Assembly (NCBI RefSeq): GCF_963678635.1
Contig: NC_087071.1
Coordinates: 44,317,095 to 44,381,094, forward strand
Source: Symsagittifera roscoffensis
Taxonomy: Eukaryota > Xenacoelomorpha > Acoela > Convolutidae
DNA: 64,000 nucleotides
Direction of reading: 5' to 3'
Shown: piece after piece, positions 34,040 through 45,100 of the stretch
Layout of the letters: every line of letters begins with the position of its first letter
How positions within the stretch are numbered: position 1 is the first letter of the stretch
Made by a program: the position numbers and the translations under genes
The notes under the pieces: model-generated
Seen by the model: only the letters and a program-made list of their open reading frames with translations
Told to the model about the DNA's origin: nothing
The model's database searches: none

Positions 34040-34960
34040 ACAACAACAGTTAAAGAGACCGATCAAAAAAACTAAACAAACTATCTGATAGGCAAATTAT
34101 ACCTCCAGGGAAGCAAGGTGAGACATCGGTGGAAGCTTTTAATGATATTGCATTACCAGATTGGGTTGCGCAGATTTTGACATCAGGGCCGAAACATTCG
34201 GGCAGGGATAAATTTACTGAGACTCAGTATCTCGCCGATTTTGACATTTTTCTTTCGGATCTTAAAATCTAAAAACCCCTGGTGAGGCTCTTTGTGAGAT
34301 CCAACAATTTCAAAGGCCCATGCTAAAAGGTTGAGACAAGCACCATCTGAGAGGGGCGTTGAGAAAGCCCGAAAGTATCTGACGAGTACGGGATTGGTTG
34401 CGGTACCGTATGTCGAGGGCGCTAGTTTTTGTGCAATGAGTAAGGATACCTACGAAAATAAGCTATCGGATTTATTAGATACAAAACAATTCAGTGAACA
34501 GGAACAAATGATTCGATCGATATGAAGATAGAAAAAGACATAAATAAAAAAACTGTTGGATATGAGGAAAAAAAAAACGAAATTAGTGAGAACTTTTACT
34601 CAAGGCTGAGTTTTTCTGGGGCAGCCCGCCAGTTTTTATGACTGGGCGAAAGTGCATAAAAAGAATACCCCATTGAAACCGATCCTCTCGTTGCATGGTA
34701 GCTCCTATTATAACCTGAACAATATTCTTTAAAAACAAGTTGAGAAAACTGAGGGCGTTATCATCAAAATCAACTCACTGGAAGCGAGGGAAGTCTCAGA
34801 GAGCATTAGTCTTGAGCCCAATGAAAATATGATTTCCCTAAATGTGAGAGTTTGTATAGAAATGTACCACTGGAAGAAGCATTAGACATAGCTCTTAGAA
34901 ATCTGTATGAGCGAGATGAACCACCATCAAATGCTAGAAAAATCATGAGGTAAGACATTA
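34040..34960 (+). pseudogene. Penelope-like element, 5' part of reverse transcriptase (copy A)
   Basis: Frames on the plus strand give, in order, FTETQYLADFDIFLSDLK, RQAPSERGVEKARKYLTSTG, KDTYENKLSDLLDTKQFSEQ and ASFYDWAKVHKKNTPLKPIL, then the start of motif A. These are the N-terminal and finger regions of a Penelope-like reverse transcriptase. The reading frame is interrupted by stops and shifts, and the copy ends before the catalytic motif C. It overlaps in content with the piece at 35985, so it is a separate insertion. Confidence 0.65.
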
Positions 34961-35984
34961 CCAAAAATTGTTTTTGATATCACTAGTGCGCAGATGATAA
35001 TCTCAACGCGGAAGTTAAACATTTGTATGTCCTCGTTGAAATCCTTTTTTTTTTCCGTTGAAATCCTCTTTGAATTGAAATCAAAAATGGTGTACTGACT
35101 AAAATTTTGTGGAAGCAAATCGAGTGTTATAACATTTTAACTATCTTGCAATCTTGTTTCGAACAACTATCAGAAAATTGTCCCCGTGTCGAAGAAAACA
35201 GCGTTGCTATTTTTAATTTTTTGTTTTAGTTCTAGCGAACAAAGCAAGAGAACAGGCCTAAAACAGCACAATTACGAAAATGTGAAAAATTAAGCACTAG
35301 AGACTTAACTTTCAGGAAGTAAAATTATTTTCAGAGTTTTTGTAGGTCCATTCAAGGAACCAAAATTTTCAAAAAATACGATAATTTATCTGCAAAAAAA
35401 AGGAAAAAAGTTTTTGTAATCTTTCGATTTTTTTTTTGTTTTTCCAATCATTTTTTAAAAAAAAAAGTCTTATTTGCCTCTATCACTATTAATGTCAATT
35501 ACGCCGAAAACTTAGGTTTATATCAGACTTCCTAATCATCCCACGCAGAAAAACTAAATTGAATAAAACACAACTTTTTAGTTTTCTAGAGAATGTTGTC
35601 GAAACCTTCTGTGCTACTTTACTTGCACAGAACCGGCTATCCTTGTGTTTATTCAATCATTTAAGGCTTCCTCCATGCGTTGGAGCTTATCGTGCAACTA
35701 ACCGATCTCCTCTGAAGACTTTTTACTTGTTCACCGGGTTGTGCACTGGGTATTCCCTGCTTCTCGTTGTTATCAATATATTTTTTGCTGTCTCAATTTA
35801 ATCATGGTGATTTTGCAATTTTTCGAAAGATATTGGTGACCCATTCTCCAGATTTGATTGATCCAACTGTTCTAATGGTGTCACAGTGCGGTATTTTATG
35901 TTAACACCAACTACACGAACACAAGCATTTTGTAAGAAGGACGAGATTAGCGAAGCGCTGTATACTAGGTTGAGATCACCGGGG
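34961..35984. other. DNA between the two Penelope-like pieces
   Basis: AT-rich, with long T and A runs and no recognisable coding region. The 80-codon frame at 35559-35801 lacks any motif. Confidence 0.45.
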
Positions 35985-36473
35985 GCGCAGCAAAAGTACA
36001 CAAACAAGGCACACCACTTCTTTCCGTCCTTTGTTTATTTGGTAGCTCTTATGACAACCTAAATAAAACATTGGCAGAGTACTTCGATGAAATTGAGGGG
36101 GCAAACAAAGAAACGAACACTCAAATGGCCAGGGAGTTCTTGGAGAAAACTGAATTGAACTCTGATGAGAGTATAATCTCCCTTGATGTAAAAAGTTTGT
36201 ACACTTTGGTCCCGCTCAAGGAAGCGGTTGAAAAAGCTCTGAGGAGAATATATGAGCAAGTCAACCCTCCGGAAACATCTCGCAAGTCTATAAAAAACTA
36301 CTGAATTTGGCAGTGAGTAAGGTACACTTTAAATGCAATGGTTTGTGGTATGTACAAAAAGACGGTTTAGCAATGGGTGCCTCCCTTGTAGTAAAACTGG
36401 CCGGTTTATTGCTTAAAGAATACGAACCTGCATTGACTGAAATTGACTGTGGTAAATGAGAGTAAGAAGGAGG

Positions 36474-36622
36474 TCTGCCCTAGATGTCAGAAAAAGGTGA
36501 CATATCGGACTAAAAGGGTAGAATGCGAAGCCTGTTTGAATTGGCACTAAATAGGGTGTGGTAACATATAGAAATCTGCATACGCAGACATCGCTTAAAC
36601 AGTATGGTATTGCATTACTTGC
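36474..36622 (+). pseudogene. PHD-type zinc finger between RT motifs B and C
   Basis: The frame shows VCPRCQKKVTYR, VECEACLNWH, a further Cys (IGCGN) and TVWYCITCKKK. Together these are C-x2-C, C-x2-C, H, C, and C-x2-C with the Trp two positions before the last pair, a PHD signature. It leads in the same frame into DDIVRTVKG. It contains stops like the rest of this copy. Confidence 0.6.
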
Positions 36623-37247
36623 AAAAAAAAACAGGAAGCAGATCGGACTGAGAGTGGTATTGAAGTTTTTCAAAGAAAAGTGGACGACATAGTTAGAACT
36701 GTCAAGGGCGAGCCTGGGGTAGTTCTCGAGGCTGCCAATAAGTTGCATCCAAACTTGCAGCTCACCAAAGAAGAGCTTAATAGTAACGGTGATTTGGCCT
36801 TTTTGGATTTAAATATCAACGTGGACGCAAGAAAAAACGTGGTTGGTAGCACAAACCCACTGATACCGGCGCAATTCTAGATTTCAGAGCTTGCGCACCT
36901 TTGCAGTACAAAAGGAACGTTATTGAAGGGACAATTCATAGGGTTTTAAGAAGTACTTCAACATGGGAAAATTTTGACCAGGCATTGGAAAAAAAATCGG
37001 AAACATTGGATTGAAAATCAATATCCGAAATATTGGTCGGACAGGGTGGTGTTTGAAACTCTCAAAAAGATCATTGAGGGAAAGAAAAATTTAAAGGTGA
37101 AGGCATCAGAACCGAGAAATGATAAATGGTTGAAAGACTCACCCCCTATCTCTTTTTACAAGCCAATCTCGAGGCAATCCATCTCAACTGTTAGCTGCAA
37201 AGGTTCGGCAAATACCCTGGGCACGATTAAGTTTTAAAACAAAAAAA

Positions 37248-37601
37248 TTGAAAACATTCTTGCCGTCCCTGAAAACTTCCTTTGCTCAAGATCTGACATC
37301 CAAAGTGGTGTATAAACTTACATGTAGTGGATGGAACTCCACCTCTGTCGGCCAGACAGTCCGACATTCAGCCACGAGGCTCGATGAACACCGCAAAGCG
37401 GACTCCCCAGTAGGGCAGCATTTGTTAGAATGTAATAAGGAGGTAGGTGCTACTGCTGAGCTGAAGTCAGAGATTATAGACCAAACAGCCAATACTCATA
37501 AGCTACTCACACTAGAGGCTTTGCATATTTGGAGGGAAAAGCCGAGGATCAACACACGCGATGAATTCAGGAGCCGCGAATTAACACTAAAATTATTGTG
37601 A
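37248..37601 (+). pseudogene. GIY-YIG endonuclease domain of the Penelope-like element
   Basis: SKVVYKLTCSGWNSTSVGQT contains the GIY-YIG pair in the form VYK...SVGQT. TRLDEHRKADSPVGQHLLEC follows (conserved Arg and His), then TLEALHIWREKPRINTRDEF with the catalytic Glu. The domain would nick target DNA for insertion. The 117-codon frame is open in itself. Confidence 0.75.
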
Positions 37602-38099
37602 CATTCGACCAGAATGCCTTCAAAATGCATATCGAATTAGAATTTTTATAGTGGCATCTGACTGAGAAGATTGACGGTTTTAACGATTAAGTGGTGCTAA
37701 TTGGACTTTTGAACGAATCGGGATGGTTATTTTGGCCTGACATGCTGATTTTTAAATTTTCGATTTGGGCGTGAAAGACACGTAACAGTTTCATTTTTCG
37801 CGACAACTGAAAACTGTGAGAAAACACAACAACACAGTCGTAAAAACCCGCAAGTCGAACGAGAGTATAACAACAAATTGAGATTGTGATCGGAACTTTT
37901 GACTGAAGATATGTAACGATTGTGCTGCTACATTTGTTACAAAGCGATTCCCGAGAACCAAGAAGGGTTTTGGGACATCGTGACCAGTCTTCCGGAAAGA
38001 GATAGGACAAGAATCTTTGTCCGATTTCAAGAATCCGAAAGGGTCTCGGGAGAGAACTGTAACTCGTTAATTTAACAACTTTTAGCTTTCCGGAATGTC
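37602..38099. other. DNA 3' of the Penelope-like element
   Basis: A 147-codon frame on the minus strand (37687-38130) has no recognisable motif and lies over likely element 3' untranslated sequence. It is not called. Confidence 0.4.
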
Positions 38100-38510
38100 T
38101 TGAGTTGAGTTTAATTAATACCAAATTCATTTTCAGAGTATGAGAAGCTAGGAGTTGAGGAAAAGGGTTTATCTATCTCCGATGGGTATGATGATTTTTA
38201 TCTACTGAGCAAAAACAATCGTAATATAATAAATAAGTAGTAGTAGCCTTGTTTTTAGGAGTCGTGGTCTGGGGATACTGAGACCCATCCATGAGCTCAC
38301 TATTTTCGCATGTAATTGAGTTAATGAGAGCGTTCTGGCCAATGCCGGGAACAGTAACGTTTTTGTCGACCCGATAATGAAAGGAACACACAAGGAACTG
38401 GATTTGGCAGAGACGGTTATAAGCTTGTAGAGCTGTGTTCAGACGCTAGCCAGTCTTTTTACAACCTAGCTTTATTTTCCGTCAATATGTACTTCCAGGT
38501 GAATGTTACA
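38100..38510 (+). repeat. LTR-like fragment related to the LTR of element 3
   Basis: It shares, in order, AATATGAG..GCTAG, AAGGGT..ATC.ATCTCC, GTGTTTTTA/CTTGTTTTTA, GTCTG.GGAT..GAGAC, TTCGCATGTAA and a final GAATGTTACA with 57390-57773. It is a solo or truncated LTR of the same Ty3/gypsy family. No primer-binding site follows it. Confidence 0.55.
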
Positions 38511-39289
38511 TATAATCTTTGTATAAAATGGCTAAACGTTAACAAAAACTGACATGTAAGAATCAAAAATATTCCCAAATCAAATTTTATATCACAAACA
38601 TGAAAGAACAAAAAACTTAAAAATCTCAGAAATTTACAGGAAAATAATATTAATGATTTTGTAATTTATTATGTAATTACAGTTGGTTAAACTTGATTGG
38701 TCGAAAAGTTTTTGAGCATTTTTAGACATGTTTCTCGTTTTTCAGATCTTTGGTCGTAAGCAATTTTATCCCTGATGATGCACAAAATGTGCGAAAACGT
38801 TTGAATTAACAATATAAATTCTTGTGTACATGAATATATACGATGGCGCCACCAACTCTGGGAAAACGAGGCACACCTGGGCAATCAGAAAAACTTTTGT
38901 TCTTTACTGCTTTCGTTTTTGCCGGATAAACTTCGACCCCGTTTTTCGACAATATGTCCTTGAAAATGAGTTACAGCACAGACTATCAATAGAAACAAAG
39001 CAACATTCCGAAATCAAATTTTTGGTTAAAGTATCAAAAAACATTAAAAAAACTGTCATGTTGTAACATTAGAATGTTTCAAAAATTGAAATTAAGAAAC
39101 CAAGATACAAACCAAAACTCAAAATGTTTGTATTTTGTTAATTTTTTTAAACAAAACAATCAGAGGGTCAAAAGTATCACTTAACCGAATTTACAGTCAG
39201 GAGTCCCCTTGATCGCATATTCCAGTCAGAATCCTAGGAATTTTCTAGGTCTGGAATAGTTATTAAGTAGTTTTTTTCATATTAAATGT
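38511..39289. other. Intergenic DNA
   Basis: AT-rich. It contains the hammerhead-like motif annotated separately and an unsupported 80-codon frame (38824-39066). Confidence 0.45.
38771..38804 (+). ncRNA. Hammerhead-ribozyme-like motif
   Basis: CTGATGA (38772-38778) is followed by a small hairpin, GCAC (38780-38783) with GTGC (38789-38792), and then GAAA (38793-38796). This is the core order of a hammerhead. One base before stem II is unpaired, and stems I and III were not resolved, so activity is uncertain. Hammerheads are known in Penelope-like elements, and two such pieces lie just upstream. Confidence 0.4.
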
Positions 39290-39420
39290 CTGGTGCTACG
39301 ACGAGGTCAAGATTGACCTCTAAAAGTCAAGGAGTGTTGCACCATGTGCTCCAAGTCAGTGGGGAAGAACTGGCTGATGTGCGAGGGCTGATGTGCGAAA
39401 AGTGGACGCATAGCTCGTGA

Positions 39421-40121
39421 ATGGCATACTCTCATGATATCTTCAAATTTCTGGAGAGGACCGCAAACGTAAAGTTTCTGTGCAATGGGTGCCTAATTGC
39501 TAATTTTCGTCCAAAATCTACTCTGGATGTGGGCGAGCTGACAAAAGGCATTGAGGACATCAAAGAGTCACTGGAGATTATAAAATTTCTGCCTATGTGC
39601 AATCCTTCTCCTCCCCAACTGGAAGCTAAGTATTCTAGTGTCGTTAAATCTAGTTCCGATATATCTCAAGAATTGCGATTTAGTGGTATGCCGGAAAATA
39701 GCATGGGTATTGACAGCAAAAATGATAAATCGAATAGTTTGAGCACGATGAAAAAATGATAAGCAACACACTGAAATTTCTTTGGGCAAATGCAGAGGAA
39801 ATTTCCTCTTTCCGCAGACTCGGAAATTTTAACGCAACTAATAAAAGACCCAGACAAATTTTGGTGAAGTTTCGAAATGTTCTTACGGCAGATAGATTAT
39901 TTGCGCGTGCAATCATGTTAAAAAATTACGAACCAAACATCAAGGGAAACAAATATTCCGTTTTTCTATCCAAATCCTTAAATAAAGAGGACCAAGAAAG
40001 GGAAAGAAACTTGTTAAAGAAAACACGCGAACTACTCGAAAGCGGAAACGAAGCAAAGGACATAAAAATCAGAAATAAAATATTATATCCGAAAAACCAA
40101 GCAGTAAATTGCACTGAATGA
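39421..40121 (+). pseudogene. LINE ORF1 region with PHD finger and RRM-like core
   Basis: The upstream part shows paired cysteines and HDIFKFLE...VKFLCNGCL, the end of a PHD-type finger as found in CR1-type ORF1. The following segment has RLGNFNATNKRPRQILVKF, RLFARAIMLKNYE and DQERERNLLKKTRELLESG, the usual ORF1 nucleic-acid-binding core. The two parts are in different frames. Confidence 0.6.
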
Positions 40122-40172
40122 CTACCAATCAAAACCGGAGAGTTAAGAGCACTAGGTTACAATGTAAGAAAT

Positions 40173-40694
40173 ATGTTCAAACTAGAAAGAAGACAAACTT
40201 TTTCGAACAGTATAGTTTTAAAGAACTTTGATATTATTTGCCTGCCTGAAACATGGCTTACAAATGAAATCCGCGAATCCGAGTATTTTTCTGGAAATTA
40301 CAACTGTTTTCTATCAAACAGAAGATCTTCGCTGCAATCAACATCTCACGGTGGAACAAAAATTGGCATAAAGTCAGGCTTACTGTCAGAACCTGCAAAT
40401 TTTATTTTTAATACCAACGGAGCGGCAGTAGCATGCTACATTAAGCTAGATAAACGGAAATTGCTTGTTGTCTCTTGTTATCTACCGCCTGCAAATAGCA
40501 AGTATGCTCTGAAACCAAGTGAAATAAATAAACTGTTTAAAGACATAAATAAATTGCGGAAGAACTGTGATTTGTTTATTTATGGTGACTTCAATTACTC
40601 CTCAATAAATTGGTGCAACATGTCATCAATTAAAGAAACCGAAATAAAATTTTTGGACGAAATAGAGAATCTGAAAGTTCATCAAAAAGGTTAA
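40173..40694 (+). pseudogene. LINE AP-type endonuclease
   Basis: It carries the exonuclease-endonuclease-phosphatase motifs FDIICLPETWLTNEI (catalytic Glu), GGTKIGIKSG, VVSCYLPPANSKY, and LFIYGDFNYSSINW (catalytic Asp/Asn). This is the 5' part of ORF2 of a CR1/Jockey-group LINE, used to nick the target. Confidence 0.72.
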
Positions 40695-41043
40695 GTTGAA
40701 TACTGCCTCAACTGGTACTCTCGATTTGATCTTCACCAGCATAAAATCGGATCTTATGCGTCGCAAATTTATTAAAGAATCCATATTTAGTTATTGCAAC
40801 GGTGATTACGATTTACTCAATGAGAAAATACTAGAAAACCCTTTTGACATTTACTGTTGGTCAAATGTAAATGTGATACCAAACCATTGGTATAACTGGT
40901 TATCCTCGCTTAGTAAAAAGTGTATTCCAAAGCGCACTAAACATAAATCATCCTTGCTGCTCTGGATAAGTCAACCGACTTCGAATCTTAGCAATCGTTT
41001 ACATACAGCTCGAGAGAAATAAACCGAATCTCATCCAAAAGTT

Positions 41044-41472
41044 TTGCACTTAATTGAACAGACAGAAACGAACGCCGAAATGATCAAAGCCGATTCTGAA
41101 CAGTCTCTTGCGTCAGAGCGATCAACGGGAAAAATTTTAAAATACTTTAAAGCTTTTCATAAGTCAAGCATACCAAGTATACTGAAGTACAAAAATGAGA
41201 CCGCCGATACCGATCCATTAAAGGCAGAATTATTTTCGAACAGGTCCCAATCTGTCAAAGTGAATAGCGAAATCCCAGATCCAAAGCCCGTAACAAGCGG
41301 AGTGCCCCAAAGCAGCATCCTCGGGCCATTGTTTTTCCTAATTTTTATTAATGACTTGCCTTCTCTTTGCCAAAATAACACATCTTTACTTTTCGCCGAT
41401 GATGCAAAATTCATCAGCCTAGGATTAGCTAAAGAAGAATTTCAAAATGAACTTAATGTGATATACAACTGA
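41044..41472 (+). pseudogene. LINE reverse transcriptase fragment with internal deletion
   Basis: RT motifs present are VTSGVPQSSILGPLFFLIFI and LLFADDAKFISL (catalytic FADD). The fingers and palm A region is missing, but a diverged form is present in the second copy at 43891-44700. Confidence 0.72.
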
Positions 41473-41974
41473 ACAGTTCAAATCAATATGCCATTCAATG
41501 TTGATAAATGCAGTCACGTGAGCTTTAAAAAAATTTCAAACTAATTTTGCGTCAACAATGCGGAAATTAAATTAGTGGACACTCAGAGTTATAATTTCAA
41601 ATGACATGAGCTGGATTCTACACATTGACAAAGCAGGCTTAAAAGCAAATAAAACTTTTTTCGTGATCAAAAGAAACATATCGCCTACTTCAGTCACATA
41701 TGAGTTTAAAGAAAAATAGGCCCTGTAACCATTGGCTCAAGAGTCAGGAACAAACTCTTGTGTTTTTCTACCTCAAACGGTCGGAGCCAATTCGGTTCAA
41801 TTGCGACATGAGACTAAAAACCCGTTACAGCTTAAAGGCCACTACCAAAATACCGCCCACTCAAGAAATACGCAAACGCCGTTAAAAACAGGGTCGGAAT
41901 AGTCCGTACAGGTACAGCAGATTGATTTCCAAAATCAATCTGCCATTTTTTACGATTTCTAGATGATCTTGCGG

Positions 41975-42045
41975 ACCAACTAACTTGAGTATTACTGTAT
42001 CAACCAACTTAAGTATTACCGTACCAACCAACTTGAGTACTTGAG
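41975..42045. repeat. 24-bp tandem repeat, about three units
   Basis: The unit is ACCAACCAACTTGAGTATTA + CCGT with minor variants. The same array lies at 45184-45254 in the duplicated block. It may be the 3' untranslated repeat of the LINE or part of the LTR element end. Confidence 0.7.
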
Positions 42046-42099
42046 AAATGTCTCCTTTCGAATGTTGCTGACCGTGAACTTTGTTCAAGACCTTCTTTT

Positions 42100-43890
42100 C
42101 TTTTCCAAATGAGTGTGGCTAGGTCGTCAACTCAATTTAACAAATCAATCTGAAAATAAAATCCATCTTTTAGACCAATTTGTTTCATTCCTCACCTAAA
42201 CCCCCCATTATTGTGGTTAAAACATTATCCCTCTATTTGTTTTACTAAACTAGTTCAATTGGAAGTTTTTTAAGAGCATGCAGATTCATTTAATGTTTTA
42301 GCACCGTCAACTTTTGAAATTATAATTGTCATGCCAATTACGTTTAAACCCATTTTCCTGCTTCGAGATCCCCGTGTACCCCTAACTCCAGACCTCCCTT
42401 GTCTACCCGTAGCTAAGGCGACGCTCAAGTAGTATTTCGTTGTAGGTGTACCAATATTTCCGTTTCTGCGAAGACCACATGTAGGATAGCGTACAGTTCC
42501 CTTGGGCTCAACTTGCCCCTGTTCTGGTCATAGACCGGCATCGAAACCGCCATGATTCCTCTTTCGACCATGAAGTCTCGCAGCCTTGTTAGTGCCAGCA
42601 TCACGTGATCAGGGCTATTGTGTTCCTTTCATTGACCCTCGTTACCAGAAAGCACAAGTACTTCCCCGGAGCCTGTGAAACTGATGGGGGAAGTGCAGCC
42701 ATTCCTCCCAACCCCAGTCTCTGTCTGAATAGAAACTCCACCTTCTGGTACTCTCTCTTGAAGTCGGCCTCTAGTCTTGATTTGAAGCTCATGTCCACCG
42801 TTACACAGATCGCGCTGGTCCTGTCTGATAGAATGAAGTCGCTGTCCGTAATCAGGATGTTCTCTGAAAATTCATTTGGAATTTTAAATTTTGTTTTGAA
42901 AATCCTCCCTATGGTAGGCTCAGCCACCTCCTCATCTAGTTCCAACCCGCTCTTTTCTCTCACTTCTCTGAGTTTCTTTATCATCAAATTTTCGGTGTGG
43001 GTAAACCCTACCCCCACTCCCCGTACAAAAATATTTATCGACTTCCCCGTCGATGATGCTGGGTCTATATTGTCTGGTGGTATTTCGAGCGGCCTGTCGG
43101 TTGACGTCCAACCGAAGAGAGGATCTTCCGTTTTCACGTGTTTTTCCGCCGAGATATCGACTTGCTCCTCATCACTCTTACTCTTGACATCGCGCATCCT
43201 CAAGTTTGTATTTTCCCTCCTCTCTATCTCGCTCTGCTCTAGATCCGTCTCTTGTTCCGCTGTGGAGTAGTCTTCCTGCAGGTAGTGTTCACTATCGTTG
43301 ATGATTTGCCATTCATCGTCGGCGGCTAGTTTGCCCACACTCAGTAGCTCTTCGCATAATTCATCAGGCTGTATCTCATCAATCAAAAAGTCATCCCCGT
43401 ACCTATTGTACCTCATGCCTATCCGTTTGCGATTACCACTTCTGGTTCCCGCTGGTATCGGCAAGTCTGGTTCTGTCCATTTTGGCACCTCGTCCTGCTC
43501 CGGATCGTTCCAGTCTTCTTCCACAAAAGATTCCGCCTCTGAGTCCGCTTCTATCTTTTCATTATCATCCAAAATCAAGTCCTCGTTGCCATCATTTTTC
43601 TCTCTGGTGCCCTTTTCGTTCACCTCGCAAGCTGGCTCCACCAATAGGTACTCGAGTCCCTCCATATTCTGCGGTACGCACCAGTCTTCTGGGGATGGGA
43701 CATGAGGTTTCAAGTTTTCATAATGCGCTGCACGCCCCGTACTCAAGCGGTAGAACCGTCCTTGCTGGTGCACTTCCGTTATCATGAATGGTCCTCTCCA
43801 TTTCTTGAGTAGTTTCTTTGTCCCTTTAGGAGGTATAACATTCTGGAAGACCCAAACGTATTGGCCCACTGCATATGGTTTCGCTTGCAG
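42100..43890 (-). pseudogene. Duplicated 3' end of element 2 pol
   Basis: A 435-codon frame on the minus strand corresponds to the C-terminal extension of element 2 (45810-47213), starting in the integrase GPY/F-like region (KPYAVGQYVWVFQNVIPPKG). It is a by-product of the segmental duplication and has no promoter or LTR of its own. Confidence 0.75.
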
Positions 43891-45100
43891 ATACGTGAAA
43901 TATGTCAATCGTTGAACACGAATAAAAGTAAAGGCCTGTACTTTTCATTAAAACACAATCATCTCTATCTCATTCTATCTATCAAATATTTTTTCTAAAA
44001 CTATTCAAACTAGGCGTTTTCCAGACTACTGGAAAGCAGCTACAGCCCAATTCCTAAAAACGACAATAAAAGTGATATTAAAAATTATAGACCCGTCTCC
44101 CGTCTTTGTATAGTTTCAAAAATATTAGAGAGTATAATATTTAGAAGATTATATCTATCACCTATGTTTCATAGTTCACAATATGGGTTTCGGAAGAATA
44201 TATCCATGGTCATACAGCTATTAATTTTCTTACAGATAGCCTACAAAAATCAGGACGAAGCTAGCGATTTGGAGACCGTTTTCACGGAATTTAGTAAAGC
44301 GTTCGACCGTGTTGACCACGATATCCTCTAGATGAAGCTTTTCAAAAACGGAGTAGGTAGAAATTTTATCAAATTATTGAAAACTTATCTATCAAACAAG
44401 TCCCAATCTGTCAAAGTGAATAGCGAAATCCCAGATCCAAAGCCCGTAACAAGCGGAGTGCCCCAAAGCAGCATCCTCGGGCCATTGTTTTTCCTAATTT
44501 TTATTAATGACTTGCCTTCTCTTTGCCAAAATAACACATCTTTACTTTTCGCCGATGATGCAAAATTCATCAGCCTAGGATTAGCTAAAGAAGAATTTCA
44601 AAATGAACTTAATGTGATATACAACTGGACAGTTCAAATCAATATGCCATTCAATGTTGATAAATGCAGTCACGTGAGCTTTAATAAAATTTCAAACTAA
44701 TTTTGCGTCAACAATGCGGAAATTAAATTAGTGGACACTCAGAAAGATCTGAGAGTTACAATTTCAAATGACATGAGCTGGATTCTACACATTGACAAAG
44801 CAGGCTTAAAAGCAAATAAAACTTTTTTCGCGATCAAAAGAAACATATCGCCTACTTCAGTCACATATGAGGTTAAAGAAAAATAGGCCCTGTAACCATT
44901 GGCTCAAGAGTCAGGGACACAATCTCTTGTGTTTTTCTACCTCAAACGGTCGGAGCCAATTCGGTTCAATTGCGACATGAGACTAAAAACCCGTTACAGC
45001 TTAAAGGCCACTACCATAATACCGCCCACTCTAGAAAATTAGAACGTCCCCATACTTAGGTCTCAAAATACCCAAAATACGCGAACGCCGTTAAAAACAG
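43891..45100 (+). mobile_element. CR1-like LINE, copy 2 (reverse transcriptase half)
   Basis: It starts abruptly after the duplicated gypsy block. It contains RT fingers and palm (IPKNDNKSDIKNYRPVSRLC, SQYGFRKN, VFTEFSKAFDRVDHDIL = motif A), then LFKNGVGRNFIKLLKTYLSN, SGVPQSSILGPLFFLIFIND and FADDAKF. Stops occur within it. The second half matches copy 1 closely. Confidence 0.75.

Larger units (their letters stand above)
35985..37601 (+). mobile_element. Penelope-like element with RT, PHD finger and GIY-YIG domain (copy B)
   Basis: In order: AKVHKQGTPLL and LFGSSYDNLNKTLAEYFDE (fingers); IISLDVKSLYTLVPLKEAVE (motif A, Asp present); KDGLAMGASLVVKLAGLLLK (motif B); a PHD-type zinc finger at 36474-36622; DDIVRTVKGEPGVVLEAANK (motif C, DD present) with LNSNGDLAFLDLNINVD; YKRNVIEGTIHRV; and a C-terminal GIY-YIG nuclease (37248-37601). 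The order RT then GIY-YIG is that of Penelope-like elements. There are several stops and frameshifts, so it is inactive. The 5' portion is missing. Confidence 0.78.
39290..41890 (+). mobile_element. CR1-like LINE, copy 1 (internally deleted)
   Basis: The plus strand encodes ORF1 with a PHD-type finger (39310-39500), an ORF1 core (39756-40121), an AP-type endonuclease (40173-40694) and part of the reverse transcriptase (41044-41472). Around 41242 the sequence jumps from the region before the RT fingers (DPLKAELFSN) straight to SQSVKVNSEIPDPKPV. The middle of the RT is therefore deleted, possibly between the similar sequences TCGAACAG and TCAAACAA. Stops and shifts elsewhere make it inactive. 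It runs into the 3' end of a Ty3/gypsy element on the opposite strand. Confidence 0.75.
41245..43890. repeat. Segmental duplication, copy 1
   Basis: It covers the LINE RT end, LINE 3' part and 3' end of Ty3/gypsy element 2. It is collinear with 44401-47111, with the offset rising from about 3156 to 3221 through small indels. Identity is high (mid to high ninety percent by eye). The block ends at CTTGCAG (43890), where the sequence returns to LINE. Confidence 0.85.

Noticed and set aside
37687-38130. 147-codon minus-strand frame
   Set aside because: Overlaps element 3' sequence and an LTR-like repeat. Composition is irregular, with no signal or domain.
42605-43705. Serine-rich plus-strand frames opposite the element 2 pol end (also 45814-46926)
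   Set aside because: Mirror frames of the acidic coding sequence on the minus strand.
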